Counted from the stretch's first letter, positions 17,838 to 27,400 are shown. The stretch is 64,000 nucleotides of DNA from Leptospiraceae bacterium (GCA_024233865.1 JACKPA010000014.1:110410-174409), one strand, 5' to 3'. Notes: a model not told the origin generated them from the sequence alone. Made by a program: numbers and translations.

Positions 17838-17883
17838 ATCGCAGCCAAGACTTGTAGTGGCTTGTCGAATCTGTGGCTGCGAT
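17838..17883. repeat. Hairpin between convergent genes
   Basis: ATCGCAGCCA (17838-17847) and TGGCTGCGAT (17874-17883) form a perfect 10-base stem with a 26-base loop. It lies in the short space between the hemerythrin gene and the end of lpdA, which converge. No T-run follows, so it looks more like a REP-type element than a classic intrinsic terminator, though it may protect either mRNA end. Confidence 0.7.
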
Positions 17884-17919
17884 GCTTTATGCTACATTAC
17901 CAATATTAAAGAAATCACC

Positions 17920-19338
17920 TTACTTCTTTTTGGGCATGTACAGATCGGTAATATTATTCATACCAATTTCCGAAGCAAAACAGAATGTTTCAGAAAGTGT
18001 AGGATGCGGGTGGATTGTTAAACTGATGTCTTCTATGTTAGCTCCCATTTCTAATGCCAGAACTGCTTCTGCTATCAATTCTCCGGCATTTGGTCCGACA
18101 ATTCCTGCTCCGAGAAGCTTGTTGGTTGTTTTATCATAAAGTATTTTAGTCAAACCTTCACTTCTTCCCAAACCGAGTGATCTTCCACTGGCAATCCATG
18201 GAAATGTTGCTTTTTCATATTCCAAATTTTCTTTTTGGGCTTGGGTTTCCGTTAAGCCCATCCAAGCTACTTCTGGATCTGTATAGGCTACGGAGGGAAT
18301 GGCAAGAGCATCAAACTGCACTTTATGACTGGCTATTACTTCAGCGGCAACTTTTCCTTCATGAGTCGCTTTATGAGCAAGCATAGGATTGCCAACAATA
18401 TCTCCTATCGCAAAAATGTGAGAAACATTGGTCCGCATTTGCTTATCTACAGAAATAAAACCATTTTGTTGGACTTGAACACCGGCTTTGTCCGCATCAA
18501 TAAGGTGACCATTTGGTCGTCTTCCTACAGCTACCAAGACTTTATCAAAAATTTTTGTTCGAGAATTCCCATCACTTTCAAACGTTGCTTCTAGCTTCCC
18601 TTGTTTGGCTTCCACTTTGGCAACTTTTGTACTAAGTAATATGGCTTCTAACTTGGATTCTAACATTTTGTGAAGCGGTTTTACCAAATCACGATCACAA
18701 CCAGGAATTAGCCCGTCAGTTAGCTCAACTACCGTAATATTACTACCCAATGCTTGGTAAACGGTAGCCATTTCCAAACCAATAATTCCACCACCTACTA
18801 TTAACATTTTTTCCGGTATATCATTTAACTCCAAAGCACCGGTTGAGTCTATAACACCTGGTATTTGTGGAATACTTGGTATTTTTACAACAGAGGAACC
18901 TGCTGCTATAATAGCATGTAAAAACTTTACAACCGTATTCCCCGATTCGGATTCGACTGATATTTCATTAGGAGATATAAACTTCCCATACCCTGTAACA
19001 ATTTCTACCTTTCGTTGATTGGCAAGCCCCGATAAACCTTTTGTAAGTCTATTTACTATGCTGTCTTTAAATTCCCTAATTTTCTCAATGTTTATCTCAA
19101 TGCCTTTGAATGTAACACCATGTTTCTCAAACGCTTTTGCTTCATTTATCACCTGTGCCGTATGAAGCAATGCTTTGGACGGAATACAACCCACATTCAA
19201 ACAAACACCTCCAATACTTGAATACCTTTCGATTAAAACTGTTTTTTTTCCTAAATCTGCAGATCGAAAAGCAGCAGTGTATCCCCCAGGACCCGAACCT
19301 AATACCACCACTTCTGTCTCAATTATTTTTTGACTCAT
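17920..19338 (-). CDS. lpdA: Dihydrolipoyl dehydrogenase (E3)
   Basis: A 472-residue FAD disulfide oxidoreductase that reoxidises dihydrolipoamide. Seen: the FAD dinucleotide fold VLGSGPGGYTAAFRSADLG, the redox-active pair GGVCLNVGCIPSK near residues 43-55, the NAD-binding GGGIIGLEMATVY near 185, the second FAD contact AIGDIVGNPMLAHKA near 310, and the C-terminal active-site HPHPTLSE. All are intact and length is normal. Its ATG overlaps the stop of the E2 gene by four bases (ATGA), so E2 and E3 are coupled. It can also serve 2-oxoglutarate dehydrogenase or glycine cleavage complexes encoded elsewhere. Confidence 0.96.
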   Translation of the reverse strand: MSQKIIETEVVVLGSGPGGYTAAFRSADLGKKTVLIERYSSIGGVCLNVGCIPSKALLHTAQVINEAKAFEKHGVTFKGIEINIEKIREFKDSIVNRLTKGLSGLANQRKVEIVTGYGKFISPNEISVESESGNTVVKFLHAIIAAGSSVVKIPSIPQIPGVIDSTGALELNDIPEKMLIVGGGIIGLEMATVYQALGSNITVVELTDGLIPGCDRDLVKPLHKMLESKLEAILLSTKVAKVEAKQGKLEATFESDGNSRTKIFDKVLVAVGRRPNGHLIDADKAGVQVQQNGFISVDKQMRTNVSHIFAIGDIVGNPMLAHKATHEGKVAAEVIASHKVQFDALAIPSVAYTDPEVAWMGLTETQAQKENLEYEKATFPWIASGRSLGLGRSEGLTKILYDKTTNKLLGAGIVGPNAGELIAEAVLALEMGANIEDISLTIHPHPTLSETFCFASEIGMNNITDLYMPKKK

Positions 19339-20603
19339 AACAATAACTTCCTTATATCACTCAATAGAGAGGATAAAAATGTTGTAAACCTTGCTGCTGA
19401 AGCTCCGTCTATCGCTCTATGGTCATACGATAAAGATAAAGGGAGCATCAACCTCGGGACAAAAGTTCCGTTTTGGAAAATTGGTTTTATGCTTGATTTG
19501 GAAACACCCAAAATAGCTACTTCCGGAGCGTTTACGATAGGTGTAAATGCAGTTCCGCCTACTCCTCCCAAACTGGAAATAGAAAAGCTTGCCCCTTCAA
19601 TATCGGAACTGCTTAATTTTCTATCTCTTGCTTTGGAACTAAGGGTTCCCAATTCTGTAGCAATATCAAAAATAGATTTGGATTCTGCTTTTTTAATAAC
19701 CGGAACAACCAAACCTTCGGGAGTATCAACGGCTACTCCGATATTGTAGTACTTTTTATAAATTAAGCTCTCACCGCTTGGATCCAAAGACGAATTAAAA
19801 TCAGGATATGTTTTTAAGCAATAAACGGATGCTTTCACAAGAAATGCTAATAATGTTACCTTTAATCCTCGTTTTTCCGATTCTTGTTTTAAGGATTTTC
19901 TAAATTCTTCTAGTTCGGTTATATCGGCTTCATCAAATTGTGTAACATGAGGAATGTTCAACCAACTTCGATGTAAATGGGGACCACTTAATTTTTTTAT
20001 TCTTGGTAATGGTATTGTTTCAATTTCACCGAATTTTGAGAAGTCTATTGGAGGAATCTGTGGTATACCATCTCCGGATCGCCCACCACTCCCTTTCATA
20101 ACACTTTTAACATAATTTTGTATATCTTGCTTTATTATTCTTTCCTTTGGACCACTTCCTTTGATTTCGGATAAATTTACGCCTAGTTCTCTTGCCATTT
20201 TCCTTATGGACGGTGTAGCATGTGAGTTGGTTAAACCTGTTTTGGAAAGTGGTGCTTGTTCCGACACTGATTCTTGTATTGTTTTTGCTGCTTGAATTGG
20301 TTGTTGTGTCGTTGCTTGACTAACCTCTACAGGGGGAGGTTCAGAGGAAGAAACCTTTGCTTCCTCCTCAACTACATCCATGGAAAGAATTACCATACCT
20401 TCGGAGACTTTGTCTTTGATCTTTACCTTTATTTCTTTAATTTCACCACTATAAGGAGCTGGAATTTCCATGGTAGCTTTATCACTTTCCAAGCTCACTA
20501 AAGGGTCCTCTTTTTTCACCTTATCTCCTACTTTAATAAACAGATCAACGATGGGTATATCTTTGAAATTTCCAATATCTGGAATAGAAACGTCTTTAAT
20601 CAT
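19335..20603 (-). CDS. Dihydrolipoamide acyltransferase (E2), probably of pyruvate dehydrogenase
   Basis: A 422-residue E2 with one N-terminal lipoyl domain (about 1-75, lipoylated Lys in ESDKATMEIPAP), a flexible Gln/Pro/Thr linker, a peripheral-subunit-binding domain (HATPSIRKMARELGVNLSEI near 130), a second linker, and the catalytic domain (about 190-422) with SYDHRAIDGASAARF holding the catalytic His. The catalytic domain resembles the bacterial PDH E2 paired with a homodimeric E1. The E3 gene follows with overlap but no E1 gene precedes it; the 333 bases upstream are non-coding. Pyruvate as substrate is the best guess, branched-chain or 2-oxoglutarate complexes remain possible. Confidence 0.88.
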   Translation of the reverse strand: MIKDVSIPDIGNFKDIPIVDLFIKVGDKVKKEDPLVSLESDKATMEIPAPYSGEIKEIKVKIKDKVSEGMVILSMDVVEEEAKVSSSEPPPVEVSQATTQQPIQAAKTIQESVSEQAPLSKTGLTNSHATPSIRKMARELGVNLSEIKGSGPKERIIKQDIQNYVKSVMKGSGGRSGDGIPQIPPIDFSKFGEIETIPLPRIKKLSGPHLHRSWLNIPHVTQFDEADITELEEFRKSLKQESEKRGLKVTLLAFLVKASVYCLKTYPDFNSSLDPSGESLIYKKYYNIGVAVDTPEGLVVPVIKKAESKSIFDIATELGTLSSKARDRKLSSSDIEGASFSISSLGGVGGTAFTPIVNAPEVAILGVSKSSIKPIFQNGTFVPRLMLPLSLSYDHRAIDGASAARFTTFLSSLLSDIRKLLL

Positions 20604-20936
20604 TTTGCCTTCCTTTTACAAAACTAGTTTTTAAGCTTAATTTTGTAATCTTTTTTTAGGATTCTATATATTTTATAATTTTCAATAACTTTTCCTCAAA
20701 TTAAATAAATTATATTGCTCATGGGTATGTTCTCTTCAGAAAGAACCTTTCTCATTTTGTGAAAACTTTAATCTGCTTATAATCTGTAGAATAATGCGTA
20801 ATTCTGAAATGATGGAACCTTTCAATAGGCTTGAAAATTTTTCCCCTATCACAATTTTTTGTTTATTAGGAAAAAACTTCTATAATTCCTAAGGGTAAAC
20901 GGTTAATCTCTGCGTTTACCCTTCTAATTTTAAGGG
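20604..20936. other. Intergenic region, probable E2 promoter and a GGGTAAAC hairpin
   Basis: This 333-base AT-rich stretch has no credible gene. It must contain the promoter for the minus-strand E2-E3 genes near 20610-20700. At 20891-20923 AAGGGTAAACG and CGTTTACCCTT form a perfect 11-base stem, a repeat also present at 27338-27359, just past the end of the acidic lipoprotein gene at 20937. I see nothing else. Confidence 0.7.
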
Positions 20937-21392
20937 TTATTCTTCGTCTTTATCGTTCTCTTCTTCTTCCGTGTCTTTTTCGTCTTCGTCTTTATCCTCA
21001 GAGTCTTTTGATCCTTCTTTGAATTTTTCTTTAAGCTTCATTCCGTATTCTTGTGAAATATTTTGAAATTTCCCCGTTAATTCCAAAAGGTCTTTATCAT
21101 TTTGTAGCTTGGTAAGAGTTTCTTGCAAATCCTTGTAGTCTTTAAAACCATTATTTTTGGCTGCATTTTCACCAATATCTTGCATTTGGTTTCTAAAGTT
21201 CATAAGAATTTCATCTTTGCTTTTTCCTTCACCTTCCAAAAGGGTTTTATAAGCGTTCTCGGCTCCAACTGTTATTTCAGCATAGGCTTTTAGAGCTGCG
21301 GCTTTTTTTTCTTTTTCGCCACCTTTGCAGTTTACGAACATAAATACCAATAAAGCAGTAATAATAAAAGGAAGTGGTGTGATTTTTTTCAT
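20937..21392 (-). CDS. Small acidic lipoprotein, function unknown
   Basis: A 151-residue product. A signal sequence (MKKITPLPFIITALLVFMF) leads to a lipobox-like FVNC with Cys at 22, then a Lys/Glu segment. The body is helical and charged. The final 25 residues are almost entirely Glu, Asp and Lys (for example KDEDEKDTEEEENDKDEE), suggesting a disordered acidic tail that may bind cations or a basic partner. ATG is preceded by AAGGAG at good spacing. No family is recognised. A plus-strand lipoprotein gene starts 155 bases upstream, so the two are divergent. Confidence 0.78.
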   Translation of the reverse strand: MKKITPLPFIITALLVFMFVNCKGGEKEKKAAALKAYAEITVGAENAYKTLLEGEGKSKDEILMNFRNQMQDIGENAAKNNGFKDYKDLQETLTKLQNDKDLLELTGKFQNISQEYGMKLKEKFKEGSKDSEDKDEDEKDTEEEENDKDEE

Positions 21393-21547
21393 AATAGGTT
21401 CTCCTTAGTTGTGGATAAAACATTTTAAGAATAGGTAAAAATTCAATTCATTTTTAAGATATTTTTAAAGAAATTTTTTATAAGAATTTACATATTTTTT
21501 TAGTAACTAAATTTGACCTTAATTAGTCAAATTCTTATTGAGGGAAT

Positions 21548-22987
21548 ATGAAAAAGTTTCTATTCATCGTTTTTTTGTTTGCATACATACATTTTATGTT
21601 CTTACGCTGTTTGGGAAAATCTGAAAAAAGTAGTAATGAAGATTTATTATTACTCTATCTTATCTCCAAATGGAATGAAACTGATGATGTGGATCCATCC
21701 GTCACATTTCAAACATATCCAATGAAACTTTCCGCAAATATTCCTAAAGCAATTAGTATTTCCACAAAAGCAGATATTCAGTTTATATATTTAGCAAAAG
21801 TTGATACTTCTTCAACATCGTATAGGAATAGCAAATCTCTTCAAGTTCAAAACTCAGACCTAGTTATAACAATCAACATTATAAATCCGGATAACGGTGA
21901 AGTTGTTGGTGGAATAGTTTCAAGGAAAGGCTCGGACACTTTTGAAATAAAACATACACCTAAAAAAGATAAAATCTATATATTAAGTGTTTCATCCAAT
22001 TCGGATGTTACGCTAATTCCAACTCTAAAAGGGGTGAATAAAAAGCCAAAACCTTCCATCTCTTTAGCTGAACTGTATACGACAATTACGAAAAATTCGG
22101 CACAAGAAAATATACTCATTCATTGTTATCTAAAAAATCAACTGAATGATAATAACCCAACATCTTTTCTTGCTTATTGTATAGTAGCCCAAGTAGCAAG
22201 CAATTATAAACCTACTTTTTTATCCAATGCCAAAGTAAAGTTTTCAGTTGGTTCCGGTTTTACAGCTACAGTACCTTATTCTCCCAATAGTACAAAAAAC
22301 TTATCTGCTTGTGTTCCAACGGCGGATAGGAGTTCATTGTACACATCCTTTGTGTATGTAGATTGCGTCTCTTCAGGTTCAATAACTAATGGTGCCAAGG
22401 TCATCCTTCAAGTTCAAGAATCATCCAAGAAGATCGACAAAAGTTTTGAATTGTACATACCACAACCAATAACAGGTGTTAAACTAAAAACGGAAGACGG
22501 CTATTCCCATGTATTAAATACGTCCAATTTAACAAGCAACCGTAGTTTTTTATTATCCAAAAATAAAGGTTATGAATTTTCTTGGAACTTACCGGAAGTA
22601 GCACCGTCTACAATAGGTTTTCAGAGTATACGTAGTCAAAATTCGTCTGATAGTATAAATTCAAAAGTATTTAGTTCCGAAGATTTGAGAGTTTCTACTG
22701 AAACAAATTTACTAAGTAATTTGGATGTTGGAATCAATCAAACCGGACCTGGCACGAATACTATTATGCTATCACCTAAGTTAATTCAAAACAACATAGT
22801 CTCTACAGACTTATACAATGGTCTTGTTACCATAAATGGAGTCACACAGGGGTATTATTCCGGTTTGTCTTTGTCATTATTGGATTCTTCCGATATGTCA
22901 AAGGGAGGAGAAGTCTATAATTTTTCTCTGACAAGTTATGACTACGGATTAGCACAAAAACAAAACATAGCTGTTATAACAGAGTAA
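21548..22987 (+). CDS. Putative lipoprotein, function unknown
   Basis: A 479-residue product with an export signal (MKKFLFIVFLFAYIHFMF) and a lipobox-like FLRC, Cys near residue 21. The motif EDLLLLYLISKWN after the Cys resembles a short helical segment seen in other lipoproteins here (compare LLLLYIADQ in the gene at 27714). The rest is Ser/Thr/Asn rich and predicted mostly beta, as in surface or adhesin-like proteins; Cys pairs at about 200-275 could form disulfides. GAGGGA lies just before the ATG. I recognise no domain. It is followed by 197 non-coding bases and then the methyltransferase gene. Confidence 0.78.
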   Translation: MKKFLFIVFLFAYIHFMFLRCLGKSEKSSNEDLLLLYLISKWNETDDVDPSVTFQTYPMKLSANIPKAISISTKADIQFIYLAKVDTSSTSYRNSKSLQVQNSDLVITINIINPDNGEVVGGIVSRKGSDTFEIKHTPKKDKIYILSVSSNSDVTLIPTLKGVNKKPKPSISLAELYTTITKNSAQENILIHCYLKNQLNDNNPTSFLAYCIVAQVASNYKPTFLSNAKVKFSVGSGFTATVPYSPNSTKNLSACVPTADRSSLYTSFVYVDCVSSGSITNGAKVILQVQESSKKIDKSFELYIPQPITGVKLKTEDGYSHVLNTSNLTSNRSFLLSKNKGYEFSWNLPEVAPSTIGFQSIRSQNSSDSINSKVFSSEDLRVSTETNLLSNLDVGINQTGPGTNTIMLSPKLIQNNIVSTDLYNGLVTINGVTQGYYSGLSLSLLDSSDMSKGGEVYNFSLTSYDYGLAQKQNIAVITE

Positions 22988-23184
22988 AATAAAGGTTTAT
23001 TTCATGACCAAGTTTTTTTTTCAAAAACACTGTTTATCATTTTTTTTCTCGGACTGTCATTGTAGCCGAATCTACTCCTGATTCCTCTCCGTATAAACAA
23101 AAGGATTTTTTTTAGAGACATAATTCTGATTGATCGTTTCTCTTTACCTTGTATGATTGGCTAAATTGAATCGGGAAAAAAGCC

Positions 23185-24435
23185 TTGGTTAAATCAAATT
23201 TTAAAAGTTCTACTTTATTCGATTATTTGGAAAATAAAGACAACTATAACTTATTCGGTCTTCCAAATGATACCAGGGTAGATTATATCCATATCAATAA
23301 CAATAAAATTCAGAGATTTACGAACGAATTTTGGACTTCCAAACAAAGACAGGCATGTTCTCTACACGAAATATCTTATAGAGCCTGTTTTAAGCCACAA
23401 TTGCCACAATTTTTTATTTCTCGATTCACAAAAGAAGGTGATACCGTTTATGATCCCTTTACCGGGCGAGGGACTACTATTTTGGAGGCTGCACTTTCCA
23501 ATCGTAATGTAGTTTCCAATGACGTAAATCCTCTAAGCGAAATTTTTTGTAAATCTCGTATGTATATTCCGGATTTATTTGACCTGGGTAGACGCTTGGA
23601 TTCCATTCCCATGTATGTTAATTCCAAATCGGACATTGACTTGAGCATGTTTTATCACCCCAAAACACTGCAAGAAATCGTATCCATTAAAAATTATTTG
23701 AAACATCGAAAAGAAACAAATTCAAAGGATGAACTTGATAACTGGATACAAATGGTTGCGACCAATCGTTTAACCGGTCATTCCAAAGGCTTTTTTTCCG
23801 TTTATACTCTTCCGCCAAACCAGGCAGTTTCTTCGTCACGCCAAATAGAGATCAATAAAAGCAGGAATTTAACACCGGAATACAGGGACACAAAAAAATT
23901 AATACTTAAAAAAACAAAGCAATTGATTCGAGATATAACGGAAGACGACAAAGACATCTTGAGAAAAATCGCGAGTAATTCAATTTTTTTGAACAAAGAT
24001 ACCAGATACACGGACAAAATAGAATCAAGTTCCGTACAACTTACGGTTACATCTCCCCCATTTCTAGATGTTGTGCAGTATGATAAGGACAATTGGTTAC
24101 GAGCTTGGTTCAATGATGTGGATTCAAATATTATTACAAAACAAATATCCATGTTTAGAAAGTTAGATGATTGGTGTGAATTTATGGAGAGTGTTTTTGC
24201 AGAATTGTATCGAATTACGCGTTTGAATGGTATTGTTGCTTTTGAAGTTGGAGAGGTAAAAGGTGGGAAAATTTGTCTGGACGAATCTGTTGTGGAAATC
24301 GGAAGAAGTGTAAACTTTCGATGTTTGGGAATTTTGGTAAACGAGCAAATTTTTACAAAAACAGCCAATATTTGGGGAATTGCAAACAATAGTAAAGGCA
24401 CTAATACAAATAGGATAGTGGTATTTCAAAAATAA
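23185..24435 (+). CDS. Orphan DNA methyltransferase (N4-cytosine or N6-adenine type)
   Basis: A 416-residue SAM-dependent DNA methyltransferase. Motif I, VYDPFTGRGTTILEAAL, near residue 90 binds SAM; motif IV, VTSPPFLDVVQYD, near residue 285 is the catalytic loop, and the TSPPF form is commonest in N4-cytosine enzymes. Motif I precedes motif IV, so it is not the beta arrangement. The start is a TTG at 23185 with no better ATG before conserved sequence. No restriction endonuclease gene adjoins it: the neighbours are a lipoprotein gene and smc (10 bases downstream). It may be a regulatory or solitary methylase, or a remnant of a restriction-modification system. Target sequence unknown. Confidence 0.85.
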   Translation: MVKSNFKSSTLFDYLENKDNYNLFGLPNDTRVDYIHINNNKIQRFTNEFWTSKQRQACSLHEISYRACFKPQLPQFFISRFTKEGDTVYDPFTGRGTTILEAALSNRNVVSNDVNPLSEIFCKSRMYIPDLFDLGRRLDSIPMYVNSKSDIDLSMFYHPKTLQEIVSIKNYLKHRKETNSKDELDNWIQMVATNRLTGHSKGFFSVYTLPPNQAVSSSRQIEINKSRNLTPEYRDTKKLILKKTKQLIRDITEDDKDILRKIASNSIFLNKDTRYTDKIESSSVQLTVTSPPFLDVVQYDKDNWLRAWFNDVDSNIITKQISMFRKLDDWCEFMESVFAELYRITRLNGIVAFEVGEVKGGKICLDESVVEIGRSVNFRCLGILVNEQIFTKTANIWGIANNSKGTNTNRIVVFQK

Positions 24436-24445
24436 GGAAAAACGT

Positions 24446-27220
24446 ATGTATCTAAAAAAATTAAATATCATTGGTTTTAAAACATTTCCGGATGAAACGG
24501 ATATTTTGTTTGATCCGGGTTATACTGCCGTTGTTGGTCCAAACGGATCAGGAAAATCAAATATTTTAGATGCAGTTAAGTGGGTATTGGGAGAAAAATC
24601 CGCCAAAATGCTCAGGGGTAAAAAAATGGAAGACGTTATTTTTCATGGCTCCGAGTCTCGAAAACAATCCGGTTTTGCGGAAGTTTCTTTGCATTTTGAC
24701 AATTCTGGAAAAACGCTAAATTTGGAATTTCCAGTAGTGAAAATTACAAGACGGTTGTATGCTGACTTAACAAATGAATACTTTTTAAATGATTCCAAGG
24801 TACTACGGAAAGATATAGAAAAAGCTCTCATGGATACGGGTATTGGAAAATCAAGTTATTCCATCATGGAACAAGGACGTGTTGATGCCATTTTACACGC
24901 CAAGCCAGAAGATAGAAGAGCCATTTTCGACGAAGCTGCTGGAATTTCCAAATATAAAAACGAAAGACAGGAAGTTTTAAAAAAGCTACAGTATACTCAG
25001 CAGAACCTGCTTAGAATAACAGACGTTATGAGTTCCATGCAAAAAGAAATGAATCTAAAAGAGAAGCAAGCAGAGAGAGCAAGGGAATACAATAGCTTAA
25101 AATCAGAGTTGGATGAAATTGATAAAAATTTACGTTATTTAAAATTAACCGGTTTTAAAAACAAATTGAATAAATCGGAAACTGAGTTAGAAGAAGTGAA
25201 AAAGAGAAACCAAGAATTGATTGAACGCTTGGACAGAGAGAACCAAATTATCCAAACACAAGAAATAAAAAAATACGAAATGGAAAAACGAATTTCGGAG
25301 ATGGATAAAAAGGTTATGGATTATATCTCCGAAGAAAAAATACTCAGAGAAAAAATTGATAAAAATAAGAGTTTTATTGCCAATTGTGATCAAAGGATAG
25401 ATGAGCATCTAAAAGACCTGGAGTTTGAAACAATACGTCTCGAATCCATTACAACCGAATATGAAAGACTATCGGGAATAAGCAAAGAATTTGAAATTTC
25501 GATTGTTGATACCGAACAAAACGTTGAGATTCTGATTAGCGAGAAGGCTGAAGCCGAAAGAACTATAGATGAAAATTTAAAAAAAATTCAAATTGCTCAA
25601 GGGAATATCAATAGAAATGAAAGTGAGCACAGCAGACTTAGAGAAAACTTAAAAGAAATCGTAGTTTCCCTAATCGATCAGATAGAAGAAAGGAAAAAAG
25701 AAGTAGAAAAAAGTGAATTGGAAAGAAGTGAGCTAAAAGAAAATATATTAAATACTCTAGATGATTATTCTTTTCGGTTGGAAAATGTTTTGGGAAGATA
25801 TATTTTAGAACATGATATAGATAAAATCAGTTCATTGCTATCCGATTTCAATTTGAGAAGCTTGCAAGAAAAGTTAATTACTCTCTTATCTTATGAAGAC
25901 ATATTCCGCAATATTTTACTTGATAAAGACGGGATGCTCGCCCAAAAAAACACTATTGATAATAAGATTGAAGAGCTTAAAATTGAAAACGAAACCCTTT
26001 CCAACATCATAAAGGATTCTGTGGAAGCAAATGAAGGGTTACGAAAGCTGCTAGATGAAAAAAAAGAATCCATCCAAGACTTGGAAAAAAAGATACTAGA
26101 AATGGAAACCAAAAGAAATGCTTGTTTGGATTCTATGCAAAAAAATCTCAAAGATAGAGAAGAGTTGGATGTAAAAATTTTATCTATAAAAAATTCCATA
26201 GAAGGTGTAAAAACGAAAAAAAATGAATATGTGCAAGAATTGCAATTAATAGAAGCTCAAATAGAAAGTTCGTATACAAATTTTTTGGACATGAGAGAGT
26301 CATTAGACAAAGAAAAAGAAGAGTTAAAAGATATTTTTACAGAAATTCAGAGACTTAGAGCATCATCACAAAAAGATCAAGAAGATTTTAAAAATTTAAT
26401 TCCACTCCTGACCGAGCACGAGAGAAGGGTTTCCGGTTTGAAAGTTCAATTGAATTCAATAAGCGAAGAAATTTATAATGATTTTGCCATGACTGAAAAT
26501 GAGCTGGAAGCAGAAAAATCAAACCTCTCTTTAGTGCAGTCCAAAGAGGAAGCAAAATTAAGAGAAATCAAATCAAAAATTCAATTACTTGGCTCAGTGA
26601 ATCCTATGGCTATTGACGAGTTTCAAAGGCTAAAAGAAATATTTGAACACCATAAAAATCAAAAAGACGATATTGAAGCAAGTAAAAAAGATATAGAAGA
26701 AGTTTTACGTCAAATCAACATTGAATCAGAAAAAATATTCAATGAAACATTTGAAGTAATCAAAAATAATTTTCAAGATACGTTTTCCACCCTGTTTAGC
26801 GGTGGAAAGGCAACCATTGAATTGACCGATAAGAATGATTCTTTAAGTTCTGGTATAGAAATAATGGCAGAACCTCCCGGAAAACACGTTCAAAATTTAA
26901 AATTATTATCCGGAGGCGAAAAGTCACTAACGGTTATTGCACTACTATTTGCAATTTATATGGTAAGACCTTCACCTTTCTGTTTTTTAGATGAAATTGA
27001 TGCAGCATTGGATGAGACAAATAAACTTAGGTTTTGCCATATAATTGATAAATTTAAGTCATCAAGTCAATTCATTGTTATTACCCATGCTCCCTCTACA
27101 ATATCAAAAGCAAATACGATTTTTGGTATAACCAATGAAGAACCTGGGATTTCGAAAATTGTTTCTTTAAAAATGGAAGAAGCAAAAAGACTTGCCCAAG
27201 ATATTCAAAAAGCGGTTTAG
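24446..27220 (+). CDS. smc: Chromosome segregation ATPase SMC, short form without a recognisable hinge
   Basis: A 924-residue SMC. The N-terminal head has Walker A VVGPNGSGKSNILDAVKWVL near 30 and the R-loop and Q-loop regions (EQGRVDAILHAKPEDRRAIF near 143). The C-terminal head has the signature LLSGGEKSLTVIALL near 823 and Walker B CFLDEIDAALDE near 850. Between them lie two coiled-coil arms (about 170-420 and 510-770). Bacterial SMC is usually about 1,150-1,200 residues with a 150-residue globular hinge; here residues about 420-510 are only a short helical stretch with none of the usual glycine-rich hinge motifs. The gene follows the methyltransferase by 10 bases. Confidence 0.93.
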   Translation: MYLKKLNIIGFKTFPDETDILFDPGYTAVVGPNGSGKSNILDAVKWVLGEKSAKMLRGKKMEDVIFHGSESRKQSGFAEVSLHFDNSGKTLNLEFPVVKITRRLYADLTNEYFLNDSKVLRKDIEKALMDTGIGKSSYSIMEQGRVDAILHAKPEDRRAIFDEAAGISKYKNERQEVLKKLQYTQQNLLRITDVMSSMQKEMNLKEKQAERAREYNSLKSELDEIDKNLRYLKLTGFKNKLNKSETELEEVKKRNQELIERLDRENQIIQTQEIKKYEMEKRISEMDKKVMDYISEEKILREKIDKNKSFIANCDQRIDEHLKDLEFETIRLESITTEYERLSGISKEFEISIVDTEQNVEILISEKAEAERTIDENLKKIQIAQGNINRNESEHSRLRENLKEIVVSLIDQIEERKKEVEKSELERSELKENILNTLDDYSFRLENVLGRYILEHDIDKISSLLSDFNLRSLQEKLITLLSYEDIFRNILLDKDGMLAQKNTIDNKIEELKIENETLSNIIKDSVEANEGLRKLLDEKKESIQDLEKKILEMETKRNACLDSMQKNLKDREELDVKILSIKNSIEGVKTKKNEYVQELQLIEAQIESSYTNFLDMRESLDKEKEELKDIFTEIQRLRASSQKDQEDFKNLIPLLTEHERRVSGLKVQLNSISEEIYNDFAMTENELEAEKSNLSLVQSKEEAKLREIKSKIQLLGSVNPMAIDEFQRLKEIFEHHKNQKDDIEASKKDIEEVLRQINIESEKIFNETFEVIKNNFQDTFSTLFSGGKATIELTDKNDSLSSGIEIMAEPPGKHVQNLKLLSGGEKSLTVIALLFAIYMVRPSPFCFLDEIDAALDETNKLRFCHIIDKFKSSSQFIVITHAPSTISKANTIFGITNEEPGISKIVSLKMEEAKRLAQDIQKAV

Positions 27221-27255
27221 GGCATCAGGATAATCAAGAAAATGAAAACCATAAG

Positions 27256-27400
27256 TAACGTGAGTTCGATGTAAAAATTTTTGGGCAACCACGGGGGGAT
27301 TGCCCTTACAAAAAGCCTTTGATAGCCTTTGGTGTAGGGGTAAACCACTGTGTTTACCCTAATAATTGTTAGGAATTTTTCTTATGTCGAACTGACGTTA
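27256..27400. repeat. Composite inverted-repeat element with two nested hairpins
   Basis: Outer ends TAACGTGAGTTCGA (27256-27269) and TCGAACTGACGTTA (27387-27400) are the family also seen at 1661-1707. Inside are GGGCAA...TTGCCC (27283-27305) and GGGTAAAC...GTTTACCC (27338-27359), each a member of another family in this window. It lies 35 bases after smc. The remaining non-coding bases up to 27713 are AT-rich and should hold the promoter of the next lipoprotein gene. Confidence 0.8.

Noticed and set aside
23802..24401. A 199-codon minus-strand open frame opposite the DNA methyltransferase
   Set aside because: It lies wholly inside a gene with clear methyltransferase motifs, has no recognisable domain or ribosome site, and is a composition shadow.
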